A stretch of 64,000 nt of DNA from Haemophilus sp. CCUG 60358 (GTDB lineage Bacteria > Pseudomonadota > Gammaproteobacteria > Enterobacterales > Pasteurellaceae): positions 1 through 64,000 of the forward strand of contig NZ_LZOZ01000003.1 of NCBI RefSeq assembly GCF_001679485.1, in the 5' to 3' direction. A program made the translations under genes and the position numbers. Shown here one piece after another: positions 29,646 through 39,732 of the stretch. Position 1 is the stretch's first letter. The number at the start of each line of letters is the position of its first letter. Under the pieces are notes generated by a model. It was not told where the DNA came from and made no database searches. It saw only the letters and a program-made list of their open reading frames with translations.

Positions 29646-30650
29646 ATGACAAAACCAATTGTATTCAGTGGCGTGCAGCCTTCCGGCGAATTAACTATCG
29701 GGAATTATTTAGGTGCACTTCGCAACTGGGTGAAAATGCAAGAAGATTATGAGTGTATTTTCTGCGTGGTGGATTTACATGCCATCACGGTACGTCAAGA
29801 CCCTGCGGCACTTCGCAAGGCAACGCTTGATGTGCTCGCCCTTTACTTAGCTTGTGGCATTGATCCGAATAAAAGCACGATCTTCGTGCAATCTCATGTA
29901 CCAGAACATACTCAACTAAGCTGGGTATTAAACTGCTACACCTATTTTGGTGAAATGAGCCGTATGACTCAATTTAAAGATAAATCAGCACGTTATGCCG
30001 AAAATATTAACGTGGGTTTATTTGATTACCCGGTTTTAATGGCAGCAGATATCTTACTTTACCAAGCGAAAAGCGTGCCGGTAGGGGATGACCAAAAACA
30101 ACATTTAGAAATCACTCGCGATATTGCCGCTCGTTTTAATGCTCTTTATGGTGATATTTTCACGATTCCTGAAATTTTCTTAGGCAAAGCAGGCGCGCGT
30201 ATTATGTCTTTACAAGATCCTGATAAAAAAATGTCAAAATCAGATGATAACCGTAATAACGTGGTGACCTTGCTTGAAGATCCAAAATCGGTGGCGAAAA
30301 AAATTAAACGTGCGGTAACAGATTCTGATGAACCACCTGTTGTACGTTATGACGTAAAAAACAAAGCGGGCGTGTCTAACTTATTAGATATCCTTTCTGC
30401 AGTAACTGATAAATCTGTGGCAGAACTTGAAAAAGAATTTGAAGGTAAAATGTACGGCCACTTAAAAACAGCCGTTGCAGATGAAGTGTCAAACTTACTT
30501 GCTGGTTTACAAGAACGTTTCTATCAATATCGTAATGATGAAGCACTTTTAGACGAGATTTTACGTCAAGGTGCGGAAAAAGCCCGTGCAAGAGCAAAAG
30601 CAACCCTTGACAAAGTGTACGAAGCCGTAGGCTTTGTTGCAGCAAAATAA
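29646..30650 (+). CDS. trpS: Tryptophanyl-tRNA synthetase
   Basis: Class I aminoacyl-tRNA synthetase (334 residues) charging tRNA-Trp. The HIGH-like motif [12 protein letters not shown] is near residue 17 and the KMSKS loop is present as KMSKSDDN. Ribosome site AAAGGA. It is separate from rpe-gph here, unlike the dam-rpe-gph-trpS operon of enterobacteria. Confidence 0.98.
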   Translation: MTKPIVFSGVQPSGELTIGNYLGALRNWVKMQEDYECIFCVVDLHAITVRQDPAALRKATLDVLALYLACGIDPNKSTIFVQSHVPEHTQLSWVLNCYTYFGEMSRMTQFKDKSARYAENINVGLFDYPVLMAADILLYQAKSVPVGDDQKQHLEITRDIAARFNALYGDIFTIPEIFLGKAGARIMSLQDPDKKMSKSDDNRNNVVTLLEDPKSVAKKIKRAVTDSDEPPVVRYDVKNKAGVSNLLDILSAVTDKSVAELEKEFEGKMYGHLKTAVADEVSNLLAGLQERFYQYRNDEALLDEILRQGAEKARARAKATLDKVYEAVGFVAAK

Positions 30651-30663
30651 TTTTAAACTTAAT

Positions 30664-30689
30664 AAGCCGTGTTCTGTCACGGCTTTTTT
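30664..30689 (+). terminator. trpS terminator
   Basis: AAGCCGTG (30664-30671) / CACGGCTT (30678-30685) with a run of T. Confidence 0.88.
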
Positions 30690-30705
30690 AGATAAGGAGA
30701 AAAAT

Positions 30706-30996
30706 ATGGCTATTCAAACTGAAAAACCAATTGAATGTGTAGGTTGTAATACTTTCGATATGAAATCATTGTTTGATAACAGCGATTGTAGTTTACCTAT
30801 CGAACAGTTTTACGCCACTCGTCAAGATGCAGAAGGTGCATTGGAATATTTCACGTTAAAAGCACGTGATATCGAAAGTGAACCTTGTCAAATTCAGTCT
30901 GAAATTCAACAGGTTGAAGAGGGATATGTACTTAAAGCGGTTTTCACATTCTGCTGCCAAGCGGAATTAGTGATTTTCCAAATGAAACTTTCGTAA
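30706..30996 (+). CDS. YfcZ/YiiS-family (DUF406) small protein
   Basis: A 96-residue acidic protein with [15 protein letters not shown] near the N-terminus and [13 protein letters not shown] at the C-terminus, the pattern of the enterobacterial YfcZ/YiiS family, whose function is unknown. Cysteines are conserved-looking (Cys11, Cys14, a Cys-Cys pair near the end). Start chosen at ATG 30706 after AAGGAG. Confidence 0.8.
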   Translation: MAIQTEKPIECVGCNTFDMKSLFDNSDCSLPIEQFYATRQDAEGALEYFTLKARDIESEPCQIQSEIQQVEEGYVLKAVFTFCCQAELVIFQMKLS

Positions 30997-31028
30997 GTGA
31001 TGACTTACTCTAGAAAACAGCGTTTTTT

Positions 31029-31817
31029 GTGACCGCACTTTCAGATATTTATGTTCCCCTGCATCGTATTATTCCTTTTTCTAATGTTGAAGGGCAGGGG
31101 AATCGTACCAGTATTTTCTTACAAGGCTGTAAGCTAAACTGCCTTTATTGCCATAATCCAGAAACTATTCCTCGTTATACGGAAGGGGCTCATCAAGTCA
31201 GTCTGCAGTATTTGTATGAGCAAGTAATGGATGCAGTACCTTTCATTCGTGGTGTGACGGTTTCCGGCGGGGAACCCACCATTCACCATAAAAAGCTCGT
31301 TCCGTTGTTTAAAAAGCTACGTGAGGAAGGGCTAACTTGCTATTTAGATAGCAGTGGTTTCTTTGAATTTGAAGCAATTCGACCTTTAATTGATGTGACA
31401 GACAAATTTCTCTTTGACCTGAAAGGAGAAGGGCTTGGCTTACAAAGTTTGTGCTTTGATAGACAAAATCGCCAAGGCATTGTCCCTCAAAACATCATTC
31501 CTACTCATCAACATATCAAGCAAGAAAATTTAGATCGCAATTTGAAGAATTTGGCGCAATTATTACCATTAAATAAAGTGGAAGAAGTGCGGTTAGTTTA
31601 TGTGACGAATTTTTTTGATGCAGAACAGTTAGTGGAAAAAGTCGCTTCTTTATTGAAAAATTATCAGGATGTTTTGTTCAAAATTATTCGAATGCACACA
31701 AAAGGTGCACGAGACGCTGAAGGGCTCAGCCCTTATGTCCCAACTGTTGAGCAGACCCAAGAACTTGAAAACTATGCGAAATTTTGTGGTCTGACCAAAA
31801 TTGTGACCATTTTATAA
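31029..31817 (+). CDS. yjjW: YjjW-like glycyl-radical-enzyme activase (radical SAM)
   Basis: A 262-residue radical SAM protein with the cluster motif CKLNCLYCHNPET (near residue 34), the SAM-binding VSGGEPTIH and a PflA-type fold; the ferredoxin insert is missing, as in YjjW. In E. coli YjjW pairs with the glycyl radical enzyme YjjI, but no such gene is adjacent here: upstream lies the YfcZ-family gene. The start is a GTG at 31029 that runs straight into an uptake signal (31032-31040), with no good ribosome site, so the exact start is uncertain. Confidence 0.82.
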   Translation: MTALSDIYVPLHRIIPFSNVEGQGNRTSIFLQGCKLNCLYCHNPETIPRYTEGAHQVSLQYLYEQVMDAVPFIRGVTVSGGEPTIHHKKLVPLFKKLREEGLTCYLDSSGFFEFEAIRPLIDVTDKFLFDLKGEGLGLQSLCFDRQNRQGIVPQNIIPTHQHIKQENLDRNLKNLAQLLPLNKVEEVRLVYVTNFFDAEQLVEKVASLLKNYQDVLFKIIRMHTKGARDAEGLSPYVPTVEQTQELENYAKFCGLTKIVTIL

Positions 31818-31923
31818 GCAAACATATCGAAAAGTAGCAAAAATATTCCGACTTTTTACCGAAAAACAAGTAGAATAGGACAATTTTATTCACTTACTTA
31901 TCTAACCAACCTAGGGGAAAAAA

Positions 31924-33171
31924 ATGGGTATTTTAGGTAGCGTTTTAGGCATTGTCGTATTACTGGTCATTGCCGTATTATTTTCAAATAATCGTAAGGC
32001 GATTAATTTACGTACTGTATTAGGGGCTTTGGCGATCCAAATCGGATTTGCGGCCCTTATTTTGTATGTGCCGTATGGCCGTGATGCATTACAAGCGACA
32101 GCAAATGGAGTGTCAAATGTTATTGCGTATGGTAACGAAGGGATTAATTTCGTCTTTGGTGGATTAGCAGATCCTTCAAATGTCGGCTTTATCTTTGCGG
32201 TGAAAGTTTTACCAATCATCGTCTTTTTCTCCGGTTTAATTTCTGTGCTTTATTACTTAGGTATCATGCAAGCCGTCATCAAAGTGATCGGTGGTGCATT
32301 ACAAGCGGCATTAGGCACATCAAAAGCAGAATCAATGTCTGCTGCAGCGAACATCTTCGTTGGTCAAACAGAAGCACCGTTAGTGGTTCGTCCTTACATT
32401 AAAAACATGACCCAATCTGAATTGTTCGCCATCATGGCGGGTGGTACAGCCTCTATCGCGGGTTCTGTAATGGCGGGTTATGCAGGAATGGGCGTGCCGT
32501 TGACTTACTTAATTGCCGCATCTTTCATGGCTGCACCTGCAGGTTTATTATTTGCGAAAATTTTATTCCCACAAACTGAACAATTTAACGATAAACAACC
32601 TGAAACGGATGATAGCGAAAAACCAACCAACGTGCTTGAAGCAATGGCAGGTGGTGCGAGTGCAGGTATGCAATTAGCGTTAAACGTCGGTGCGATGTTA
32701 ATCGCATTCGTGGGTTTAATCGCTTTAGTTAACGGTATTTTAGGTGGTGTAGGCGGCTGGTTCGGTTACGCTGACTTAACGTTACAATCAATCTTTGGTT
32801 GGATCTTCAAACCATTAGCGTACTTAATCGGTGTATCTTGGGATGAATCTGCCATCGCCGGTCAAATGATTGGTATGAAATTAGCTGTTAACGAATTCGT
32901 GGGTTACTTAGAGTTCGCGAAATACTTACAACCAGATACAGCAGTTGTATTAAGTGAAAAAACTAAAGCAATTATTACTTTCGCATTATGTGGTTTCGCT
33001 AACTTCAGCTCTATCGCAATCTTAATCGGCGGTATCGGTGGTATGGCACCAAATCGTCGTGGTGATGTTGCGCGCTTAGGTTTAAAAGCAGTTGTAGCGG
33101 GTACATTAGCTAACTTAATGAGTGCGACTATCGCAGGTTTATTCATCGAGTTAAGCGGCGTAGCAATGTAA
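31924..33171 (+). CDS. nupC: Concentrative nucleoside transporter NupC
   Basis: CNT-family Na+ or H+/nucleoside symporter (415 residues) with family motifs [37 protein letters not shown] and [14 protein letters not shown]. It is followed by deoD 128 bases downstream: the two supply nucleoside uptake and cleavage. Ribosome site AGGGGAAAA directly before the ATG. Confidence 0.96.
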   Translation: MGILGSVLGIVVLLVIAVLFSNNRKAINLRTVLGALAIQIGFAALILYVPYGRDALQATANGVSNVIAYGNEGINFVFGGLADPSNVGFIFAVKVLPIIVFFSGLISVLYYLGIMQAVIKVIGGALQAALGTSKAESMSAAANIFVGQTEAPLVVRPYIKNMTQSELFAIMAGGTASIAGSVMAGYAGMGVPLTYLIAASFMAAPAGLLFAKILFPQTEQFNDKQPETDDSEKPTNVLEAMAGGASAGMQLALNVGAMLIAFVGLIALVNGILGGVGGWFGYADLTLQSIFGWIFKPLAYLIGVSWDESAIAGQMIGMKLAVNEFVGYLEFAKYLQPDTAVVLSEKTKAIITFALCGFANFSSIAILIGGIGGMAPNRRGDVARLGLKAVVAGTLANLMSATIAGLFIELSGVAM

Positions 33172-33207
33172 TTAAAATGTGGTGAATTTTGACCGCACTT
33201 TATCTCT

Positions 33208-33263
33208 CAACACCACGAATCATTCGTGGTGTTGTACTTTAAAGCAAGCGAAAACGTTTGCTT
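33208..33263 (+). promoter_or_regulatory. Strong hairpin and PurR-like operator upstream of deoD
   Basis: CAACACCACGAAT (33208-33220) is repeated inverted at 33222-33234, a 13-bp near-perfect palindrome without a T run. AAGCGAAAACGTTTGCTT at 33246-33263 reads on the other strand as GCAAACGTTTTCG, the same core as the purL operator. PurR control of deoD is inferred. Confidence 0.65.
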
Positions 33264-33299
33264 AAATGACTTTTTATTTATCAACAAGAGGAAAAAACA

Positions 33300-34016
33300 A
33301 TGACTCCACATATTAACGCTCCTGAAGGCGCATTTGCAGATGTTGTATTAATGCCAGGCGATCCGCTTCGTGCAAAATATATTGCTGAAACATTCTTAGA
33401 AGATGCGAAAGAAGTGACTAACGTTCGCAATATGTTGGGTTACACCGGTACTTATAAAGGTCGTCGTATCTCTGTTATGGGTCACGGTATGGGTATCCCA
33501 TCTTGCTCAATTTATGCGAAAGAATTAATTACTGAATACGGCGTGAAAAAAATCATCCGTGTTGGTTCTTGTGGTGCCGTACGTATGGACGTTAAATTAC
33601 GTGATGTAGTTATCGGCCTTGGTGCATGTACTGATTCAAAAGTAAACCGTATCCGTTTCAAAGATAACGATTTTGCTGCAATTGCTGATTTTGATATGGC
33701 ACAAGCAGCGGTTCAAGCAGCGAAAGAAAAAGGTAAGCAAGTTCGCGTAGGGAATCTCTTCTCTGCAGACTTATTCTATACGCCAGATTTCGAAATGTTT
33801 GATGTGATGGAAAAATACGGCATCTTAGGCGTAGAAATGGAAGCAGCGGGTATCTATGGTGTAGCAGCAGAATATGGTGCAAAAGCACTTTGTATCTGTA
33901 CCGTTTCAGACCATATTCGTACACACGAACAAACTACTGCAGAAGAACGTCAATTAACCTTCAATGATATGATTGAAATTGCGTTAGAGTCCGTATTAAT
34001 TGGTGATAAAGCATAA
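33300..34016 (+). CDS. deoD: Purine nucleoside phosphorylase DeoD
   Basis: Hexameric PNP (238 residues) that cleaves purine (deoxy)nucleosides with phosphate. Signatures: MTPHINA start, [13 protein letters not shown] phosphate loop, [22 protein letters not shown] and SDHIRTHE with the catalytic Asp. Ribosome site AAGAGG. It works downstream of NupC and the periplasmic nucleotidase. Confidence 0.98.
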   Translation: MTPHINAPEGAFADVVLMPGDPLRAKYIAETFLEDAKEVTNVRNMLGYTGTYKGRRISVMGHGMGIPSCSIYAKELITEYGVKKIIRVGSCGAVRMDVKLRDVVIGLGACTDSKVNRIRFKDNDFAAIADFDMAQAAVQAAKEKGKQVRVGNLFSADLFYTPDFEMFDVMEKYGILGVEMEAAGIYGVAAEYGAKALCICTVSDHIRTHEQTTAEERQLTFNDMIEIALESVLIGDKA

Positions 34017-34036
34017 TTTATCCGATTGATAAAATA

Positions 34037-34072
34037 AAAAAGAGCGGTTAATTTGACCGCTCTTTTGTTTTT
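34037..34072. terminator. Bidirectional terminator between deoD and greB
   Basis: AAAAGAGCGGT / ACCGCTCTTTT hairpin with T runs on both sides. Confidence 0.85.
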
Positions 34073-34080
34073 TATACTTG

Positions 34081-34557
34081 CTATTTTTCATACCAAATTC
34101 GGTTCACATAGAGCACGACTTTACCAGAGGGTGTTTCCACATGGATTTCATCATCAACTCCTTTCCCGATTAAAGCGCGCGCGACGGGAGAATCAATGGA
34201 GATCCAGTTTTTAGCGGGATCGAATTCATCGCAGCCGACAAGGCGGTATTGCTTCACTTCGCCTTCTTCATCTTCTAGCTCAACCCATGCACCGAAAAAC
34301 ACTTTGCCTTCTTGTTTCGGGTGGTAATCCACGATTTGTAACACTTCTAAGCGCTTGGAAAGGAAACGCACACGGCGATCAATTTCACGTAAACGACGTT
34401 TACCGTAAATATATTCTGCGTTTTCACTGCGGTCACCAAGCGCGGCAGCATCTGAAACCGCTTGGGTAACTTTGGGGCGTTCTTCTTTCCACAAAAATTT
34501 AAGTTCTTGGTCAAGGGCAAGCCAGCCTTGACGAGTAATGTAATTTGATTTTGCCAT
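34081..34557 (-). CDS. greB: Transcription elongation factor GreB
   Basis: Transcript-cleavage factor (158 residues) that rescues backtracked RNA polymerase. The N-terminal coiled coil carries the acidic tip (DAAALGDRSENAEYIYGKRRLREIDRRV), and the C-terminal FKBP-like domain ends in TPSGKVVLYVNRIWYEK. GreB rather than GreA is indicated by the basic patch around KRRLREID and by being adjacent and divergent to tex, a recurrent arrangement. Confidence 0.95.
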   Translation of the reverse strand: MAKSNYITRQGWLALDQELKFLWKEERPKVTQAVSDAAALGDRSENAEYIYGKRRLREIDRRVRFLSKRLEVLQIVDYHPKQEGKVFFGAWVELEDEEGEVKQYRLVGCDEFDPAKNWISIDSPVARALIGKGVDDEIHVETPSGKVVLYVNRIWYEK

Positions 34558-34663
34558 AATGAAAATAAAAGAAATTTTTTTGAATTATATTTGAGCCTGT
34601 TGTCTAAAACCAGTATTCTATTCTCGTTTTTATCGAATCCTTTAATAACAAAGAAGTATGACA

Positions 34664-36976
34664 ATGTTAAATCAACAAATTAGCCAAATTATTGCGGCAG
34701 AATTAACCGTTCAACCCCAACAAATCCTCGCCGCCATTCAATTATTAGATGATGGCAACACCATTCCATTTATCGCCCGTTACCGTAAAGAAGCCACAGG
34801 TGGCTTAGATGACACTCAACTTCGTCATTTTGAAACCCGTTTAATTTATTTACGTGAATTAGAAGATCGTCGTCAAACCATTTTGAAATCTATTGAAGAG
34901 CAAGGGAAATTGACCGATGAATTGCGTGAAAAAATCCATGCAACACAAAGCAAAACCGAATTAGAAGATTTGTATTTGCCATATAAACCGAAACGTCGTA
35001 CGAAAGGGCAAATTGCGATTGAAGCCGGTCTTGAGCCATTGGCTGATTTACTTTGGAACGAGCCGAAGAATGATCCTGAAACGGCAGCAGCTGAATTTGT
35101 GAATGCTGATAAAGGCGTAACAGATACTAAAGTCGCACTTGATGGCGCACGCTATATTTTAATGGAACGTTTTGCTGAAGATGCTGGCTTATTAGCGAAA
35201 GTCCGTGATTATTTAGCGAAAAATGCCGTTATTGTATCCAAAGTGATCGAAGGCAAAGAGACGGAAGGCGCAAAATTCCAAGATTATTTCGATCACCAAG
35301 AATTATTGAAAAATGTGCCTTCTCACCGAGCATTAGCCATGTTCCGTGGACGTAATGAGGGCATTTTACAATTAAGCTTAAATGCGGATCCTGATGCGGA
35401 AGAGGGAAGTCGCCAAAGTTATTGTGAAGAGATTATTCGTGATTATTTAGATGTCCGTTTCACGGGGCAGCCTGCAGATAAATGGCGTGAGCAAGTGATT
35501 GCGTGGACATGGAAAATCAAAGTCTCGTTGCATTTAGAAACGGAATTAATGGCAAGTTTACGTGAAAAAGCGGAAGAAGAGGCCATTGATGTTTTCGCTC
35601 GAAATCTGACCGCACTTTTAATGGCAGCACCGGCTGGCGCGAAAAGCACCATGGGCTTGGACCCAGGCTTACGTACGGGAGTTAAAGTTGCCGTAGTAGA
35701 TAACACAGGTAAATTATTAGATACCACCACCATTTATCCACACACGGGCCGTGAAGCCGAAGCGCAAGTGGCGATTTTCAGCTTGATCCGCAAACATAAC
35801 GTGGAATTAATTGCTATTGGTAATGGTACCGCTTCTCGTGAAACCGAACGTTTTGCGAAAGAGGTGATTAAAGAAATCAAAGAAAATAAACCGCAAACCG
35901 TTGTAGTGAGCGAAGCGGGGGCGTCCGTTTATTCTGCTTCTGAATTTGCCGCAAATGAATTCCCGAATTTAGATGTCTCTTTACGTGGTGCAGTATCTAT
36001 CGCCCGTCGTTTACAAGATCCATTGGCGGAATTAGTGAAAATCGAACCGAAAGCCATTGGTGTAGGGCAATATCAGCACGATGTAAACCAAACCCAACTT
36101 GCGCGTAAACTTGATGCGGTGGTGGAAGACTGTGTAAACGCAGTAGGTGTGGATTTGAATACAGCATCCGCGCCATTGCTTGCTCGCGTGGCGGGGATGA
36201 CAAAAACCTTAGCGCAAAACATTGTGGAATATCGTGATGAAAATGGTCGTTTTGAAAGCCGTAGTGAATTGAAAAAAGTGCCGCGTTTAGGACCAAAAGC
36301 CTTTGAGCAATGTGCAGGCTTTATGCGTATTGCAGACGGGAAAAATCCACTTGATGCTTCAGGTGTTCACCCAGAAGCGTATCCTGTGGTCGAAAAAATC
36401 TTGCAAGCCACCGCGCAATCTATCCAAGATTTAATGGGCAATGCGGGTGTGGTTCGTCAGCTTGATGCGAAACAATTCATTGATGAGCAATTTGGTTTAC
36501 CGACCGTTCAAGATATTTTCAAAGAGTTGGAAAAACCGGGGCGCGATCCGCGTGGTGAATTTAAAACCGCTGTATTCGCGGAAGGCGTGGAAGAAATCAC
36601 CGATTTAAAACCAGGTATGATTTTAGAAGGTACCGTCACCAATGTGACCAACTTCGGCGCATTTGTGGATATTGGTGTTCACCAAGACGGTTTAGTACAC
36701 ATTTCATCATTAAGTGATAAATTCGTAGAAGATCCACATCAAGTGGTGAAAACTGGCGATATCGTGAAAGTGAAAGTATTAGAAGTAGATGTACCGCGTA
36801 AACGTATTGCGTTGACGATGCGATTAGATGAAAGTGCGGTCAAAAATGACGGCAAATCTGACCGCACTTTAAGTGCAAAACCAAGAAGTAATGCACCTCG
36901 CCAAGATCGCAATCCAAGAGGAAATAGTGCGATGGGGAATGCTTTTGCCGATGCGTTGAAAAATTGGAAAAAATAA
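34664..36976 (+). CDS. tex: Tex RNA-binding transcription accessory protein
   Basis: A 770-residue Tex/YhgF protein. Order: N-terminal helical part ([21 protein letters not shown]), YqgF/RNase H-like domain ([17 protein letters not shown]), helix-hairpin-helix pair ([36 protein letters not shown]) and C-terminal S1 RNA-binding domain ([20 protein letters not shown]). The tail after S1 is coded by two inverted uptake signals (36834 and 36862). I prefer ATG 34664 (AAGAAG seven bases before) over ATG 34658. Role in transcription is known only loosely. Confidence 0.95.
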   Translation: MLNQQISQIIAAELTVQPQQILAAIQLLDDGNTIPFIARYRKEATGGLDDTQLRHFETRLIYLRELEDRRQTILKSIEEQGKLTDELREKIHATQSKTELEDLYLPYKPKRRTKGQIAIEAGLEPLADLLWNEPKNDPETAAAEFVNADKGVTDTKVALDGARYILMERFAEDAGLLAKVRDYLAKNAVIVSKVIEGKETEGAKFQDYFDHQELLKNVPSHRALAMFRGRNEGILQLSLNADPDAEEGSRQSYCEEIIRDYLDVRFTGQPADKWREQVIAWTWKIKVSLHLETELMASLREKAEEEAIDVFARNLTALLMAAPAGAKSTMGLDPGLRTGVKVAVVDNTGKLLDTTTIYPHTGREAEAQVAIFSLIRKHNVELIAIGNGTASRETERFAKEVIKEIKENKPQTVVVSEAGASVYSASEFAANEFPNLDVSLRGAVSIARRLQDPLAELVKIEPKAIGVGQYQHDVNQTQLARKLDAVVEDCVNAVGVDLNTASAPLLARVAGMTKTLAQNIVEYRDENGRFESRSELKKVPRLGPKAFEQCAGFMRIADGKNPLDASGVHPEAYPVVEKILQATAQSIQDLMGNAGVVRQLDAKQFIDEQFGLPTVQDIFKELEKPGRDPRGEFKTAVFAEGVEEITDLKPGMILEGTVTNVTNFGAFVDIGVHQDGLVHISSLSDKFVEDPHQVVKTGDIVKVKVLEVDVPRKRIALTMRLDESAVKNDGKSDRTLSAKPRSNAPRQDRNPRGNSAMGNAFADALKNWKK

Positions 36977-37020
36977 TTTCGTCATTTAGATGAACATTGT
37001 GGCCAAATAGGCGTACAATG

Positions 37021-37056
37021 AGGGGGATTTGGTCAATCATCCAATCCCCTTTTTTA
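37021..37056 (+). terminator. tex terminator
   Basis: GGGGGATTtGG ... CCaATCCCCT hairpin followed by TTTTTT. Confidence 0.8.
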
Positions 37057-37078
37057 TTTCAACGAAAGGAATATTCTT

Positions 37079-37462
37079 ATGGAAAAAGGTATTCTTGGAC
37101 CGCATGAAGGCAAGGAGCTGGAATTAATGTTAAGGGGCGAAAAGCAAGTGGCATTATTCAATCAGGAGCTTGGTATTCCTGATGCCTTTCTCCCTTATCT
37201 TGAGCTAGGAATGCTTCATTCAAAAACGGTGCAACGTCATGTAAATGATGTTTGCTTAACTGATTTTATTGTCTATTTACCTCAATCTCTTGCACTCGCT
37301 GAACAAATGGAAGTGTTACTTCCTGCAAGTACAGTGAATGGTTTTGATCCAAAAGTGGAACGTGAAATCGGCCGAATTCTTGGTTACCGAGAAAAAGATA
37401 TCGACTACTATATTCAGCATTTTCAAGATAATTTAGAGAAGTATCGGCAGCAGTATAGTTGA
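37079..37462 (+). CDS. Conserved small cytoplasmic protein, function unknown
   Basis: A 127-residue soluble, acidic protein that I do not recognise as a named family, though tex-adjacent homologues exist in Haemophilus. It has a GPHEGKELELMLRGEK opening, a GIPDAFLPYLELGML segment and a helical end (VEREIGRILGYREKDIDYYIQHF). No signal peptide, membrane segment or cysteine-rich motif is visible beyond one Cys. A good AAAGGAA ribosome site and normal codon use suggest a real gene, transcribed separately from tex. Confidence 0.7.
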   Translation: MEKGILGPHEGKELELMLRGEKQVALFNQELGIPDAFLPYLELGMLHSKTVQRHVNDVCLTDFIVYLPQSLALAEQMEVLLPASTVNGFDPKVEREIGRILGYREKDIDYYIQHFQDNLEKYRQQYS

Positions 37463-37522
37463 TTGATGAAGTAATTTAAAAGCCTCCTAACTTTATAATT
37501 TATTATGTTATAGGATGAATTT

Positions 37523-37771
37523 GTGATTATGAATGTTGAGAGATATATTGAAGTATATAGTAATGAAACAGATGAGTTGCTTTATTCTTATAAAATAACA
37601 ATTCCTGATCATCTAGTTATTGAAATAGTTTCACCTGATGAGGATGATGAATTTGCACTTTTTTCATATATACTGACTCAGGAAAAAGTTATTTCTCTAG
37701 GCGGTAGGCATATTATAGATGAATATCATAACAAAGATGTTGGATATTATGTTGCCTGTTATCAAGCATAG
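37523..37771 (+). CDS. Small acidic protein, unknown (DUF7683-like?)
   Basis: About 82 residues, very acidic (IVSPDEDDEFALF), AT-rich compared with its neighbours. GTG 37523 has AGGAT at a good distance; ATG 37529 is the alternative. The size and charge resemble immunity-type or orphan accessory proteins, possibly the DUF7683 group, but no partner toxin gene is nearby and I cannot assign a function. Confidence 0.5.
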   Translation: MIMNVERYIEVYSNETDELLYSYKITIPDHLVIEIVSPDEDDEFALFSYILTQEKVISLGGRHIIDEYHNKDVGYYVACYQA

Positions 37772-37790
37772 GATATATAGATACCAAATA

Positions 37791-37831
37791 AAAGTGCGGT
37801 CAAAAACATAAGCGATTTTGACCGCACTTTA
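37791..37831. terminator. Bidirectional terminator (uptake-signal pair)
   Basis: AAAGTGCGGTCAAAA (from 37791) / TTTTGACCGCACTTT (to 37830), a perfect 15-bp stem between the small gene and convergent glpK. Confidence 0.88.
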
Positions 37832-37848
37832 TTATTGGCTAGGAAGGA

Positions 37849-39360
37849 TTATTCCGCGTCTTCTTTCGCCCATTCTAATGAGCGTTTAACCGCTTTTTTC
37901 CAACCTTTATAACGACGTTCACGTTTTTCTTCATCGTTGTCTGGTGTGAAGGTACGTTCTACACGTGCTTTGTCGTGAAGTTCATCTAAATCTTTCCAAA
38001 AACCGACCGCAAGACCGGCAAGATAAGCCGCACCAAGTGCAGTCACTTCTTTCACCACTGGACGTTCTACGTTCACATCTAAAATATCCGCTTGGAATTG
38101 CATTAAGAAGTTATTGTTGGTTGCGCCGCCATCAACACGTAAATATTGTAAGCGTTGACCTGAGTCAGATTGCATTGCTTCTAATACATCACGAGTTTGG
38201 TAAGCGATAGATTCAAGGGTTGCGCGTACAATATGGTTACGGTTAGAACCACGAGAAAGACCGAAAATTGCACCGCGTGCATACGGATCCCAATAAGGCG
38301 CACCTAAACCAGTGAATGCTGGCACGACATATACCCCGTTGCTATCAGGGACTTTTTGTGCGAAGTATTCGGAGTCATGGCTGTCATGTACGATTTTGAG
38401 TTCATCACGTAACCATTGGATTGAAGCGCCAGCGATAAACACAGAACCTTCAAGTGCGTATTCAGGTTCACCTTTAGCGTTACATGCAATGGTGGTTAAT
38501 AGACCATTTTTAGAGGTAATGGCTTTATCACCGGTGTGAAGCAACATAAAGCAGCCTGTACCATAGGTATTTTTCGCTTGGCCTGCGCGGGTGCAAAGAT
38601 GGCCGTAAAGTGCCGCTTGTTGGTCACCCGCAATACCCGCAACAGGAATACGTACGCCGCCTTTACCCCCGATGTTGGTTTGGCCATACACTTCGGAAGA
38701 ATTACGTACTTCAGGCAACATAGAACGTGGAATATTTAATAATTCCAACATTTTATCATCCCATTTTTTCGTATGGATGTTAAATAGCATGGTACGGGAT
38801 GCGTTGGTGTAATCCGTTACGTGAACACGGCCCTGGGTTAATTTCCACACAAGCCAGGTATCTACGGTACCGAATAGAAGCTCACCGCGTTCCGCTTTTT
38901 CACGAGCACCTTCTACATTGTCCAAAATCCATTTCACTTTTGTCCCCGAGAAATAGGGGTCCACCACTAACCCCGTGGTGTTGCGGATATAGTCTTCGTG
39001 ACCATCCGCTTTAAGTTTGTCTGTAATATCTGCAGTACGACGGCATTGCCACACAATTGCGTTATAAACCGGTGTGCCGGTTGCTTTTTCCCACACAATG
39101 GTGGTTTCACGTTGGTTAGTAATACCAATTGCCGCAATTTCATCTGAGGTAATGCCTGCTTTTGCAACCACTTCGTTTAATGTTGAACTTTGTGTTGCCC
39201 AAATTTCCATTGGATTATGTTCCACCCAGCCTGCGCGTGGATAAATTTGTGTAAATTCACGTTGGGCGATTTCAACAACATTCGCATTGTGATCTAATAA
39301 TACTGCACGAGAGCTTGTGGTACCTTGGTCCAAAGCGATGATGTATTTTTTGTCTGTCAT
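37849..39360 (-). CDS. glpK: Glycerol kinase
   Basis: FGGY-family kinase (503 residues) converting glycerol to G3P with ATP. The N-terminal phosphate-binding loop is [13 protein letters not shown], and other signatures are [23 protein letters not shown] and [12 protein letters not shown]. The start at 39360 (MTDKKY) has AAGGAA; upstream in-frame residues are not needed. A 7-bp hairpin lies just before its ribosome site. It is divergent from the glycerol channel gene. Confidence 0.97.
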   Translation of the reverse strand: MTDKKYIIALDQGTTSSRAVLLDHNANVVEIAQREFTQIYPRAGWVEHNPMEIWATQSSTLNEVVAKAGITSDEIAAIGITNQRETTIVWEKATGTPVYNAIVWQCRRTADITDKLKADGHEDYIRNTTGLVVDPYFSGTKVKWILDNVEGAREKAERGELLFGTVDTWLVWKLTQGRVHVTDYTNASRTMLFNIHTKKWDDKMLELLNIPRSMLPEVRNSSEVYGQTNIGGKGGVRIPVAGIAGDQQAALYGHLCTRAGQAKNTYGTGCFMLLHTGDKAITSKNGLLTTIACNAKGEPEYALEGSVFIAGASIQWLRDELKIVHDSHDSEYFAQKVPDSNGVYVVPAFTGLGAPYWDPYARGAIFGLSRGSNRNHIVRATLESIAYQTRDVLEAMQSDSGQRLQYLRVDGGATNNNFLMQFQADILDVNVERPVVKEVTALGAAYLAGLAVGFWKDLDELHDKARVERTFTPDNDEEKRERRYKGWKKAVKRSLEWAKEDAE

Positions 39361-39732
39361 GGTTCTATTCCTTAGAGTGCTTGGCACTCTCATTAAATGA
39401 ATGAAGAAATTTTGAGCTTAAACGAACAAATTGCGCGCCTAACTTAATTGAATTCGAACTTAATTGGAATAAGCAATGTTTGGTTTTGTGATAAGTATCA
39501 CAGATTTTTTTATTAAAATATATAAACGATTGCGTTAACGCACAAAATAATGTGATCGCTCTCTCATTTTTAGAAAATAGATCGGTTTCATCTATTGAAT
39601 TAATTGGTCAAAACTAGATAATGAGGCCACTCACTTTGAGTATCTCAATATTTGATCAGACAACGAAACGAATTGCAAAGCAAGATTTCTTTAATGAAAT
39701 CATTAAGTTAATCATTATTTGGAGATTCTCTT
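39361..39732. promoter_or_regulatory. glpK-glpF divergent control region
   Basis: This 372-base gap contains no gene. It holds an exact CRP palindrome TGTGA-N6-TCACA at 39487-39502 and a second with one mismatch at 39551-39566. It also has GCGTTAACGC at 39532-39541, a stem AATAGAT/ATCTATT near 39580-39598, and AGAGTGC (39374-39380) / GCACTCT (39384-39390) directly before the glpK ribosome site on the minus strand. The CRP sites fit catabolite control of glycerol use. Confidence 0.6.

Noticed and set aside
39532..39541. GCGTTAACGC palindrome before glpF as a specific operator
   Set aside because: Short and unmatched to any operator I know; listed only within the control region.
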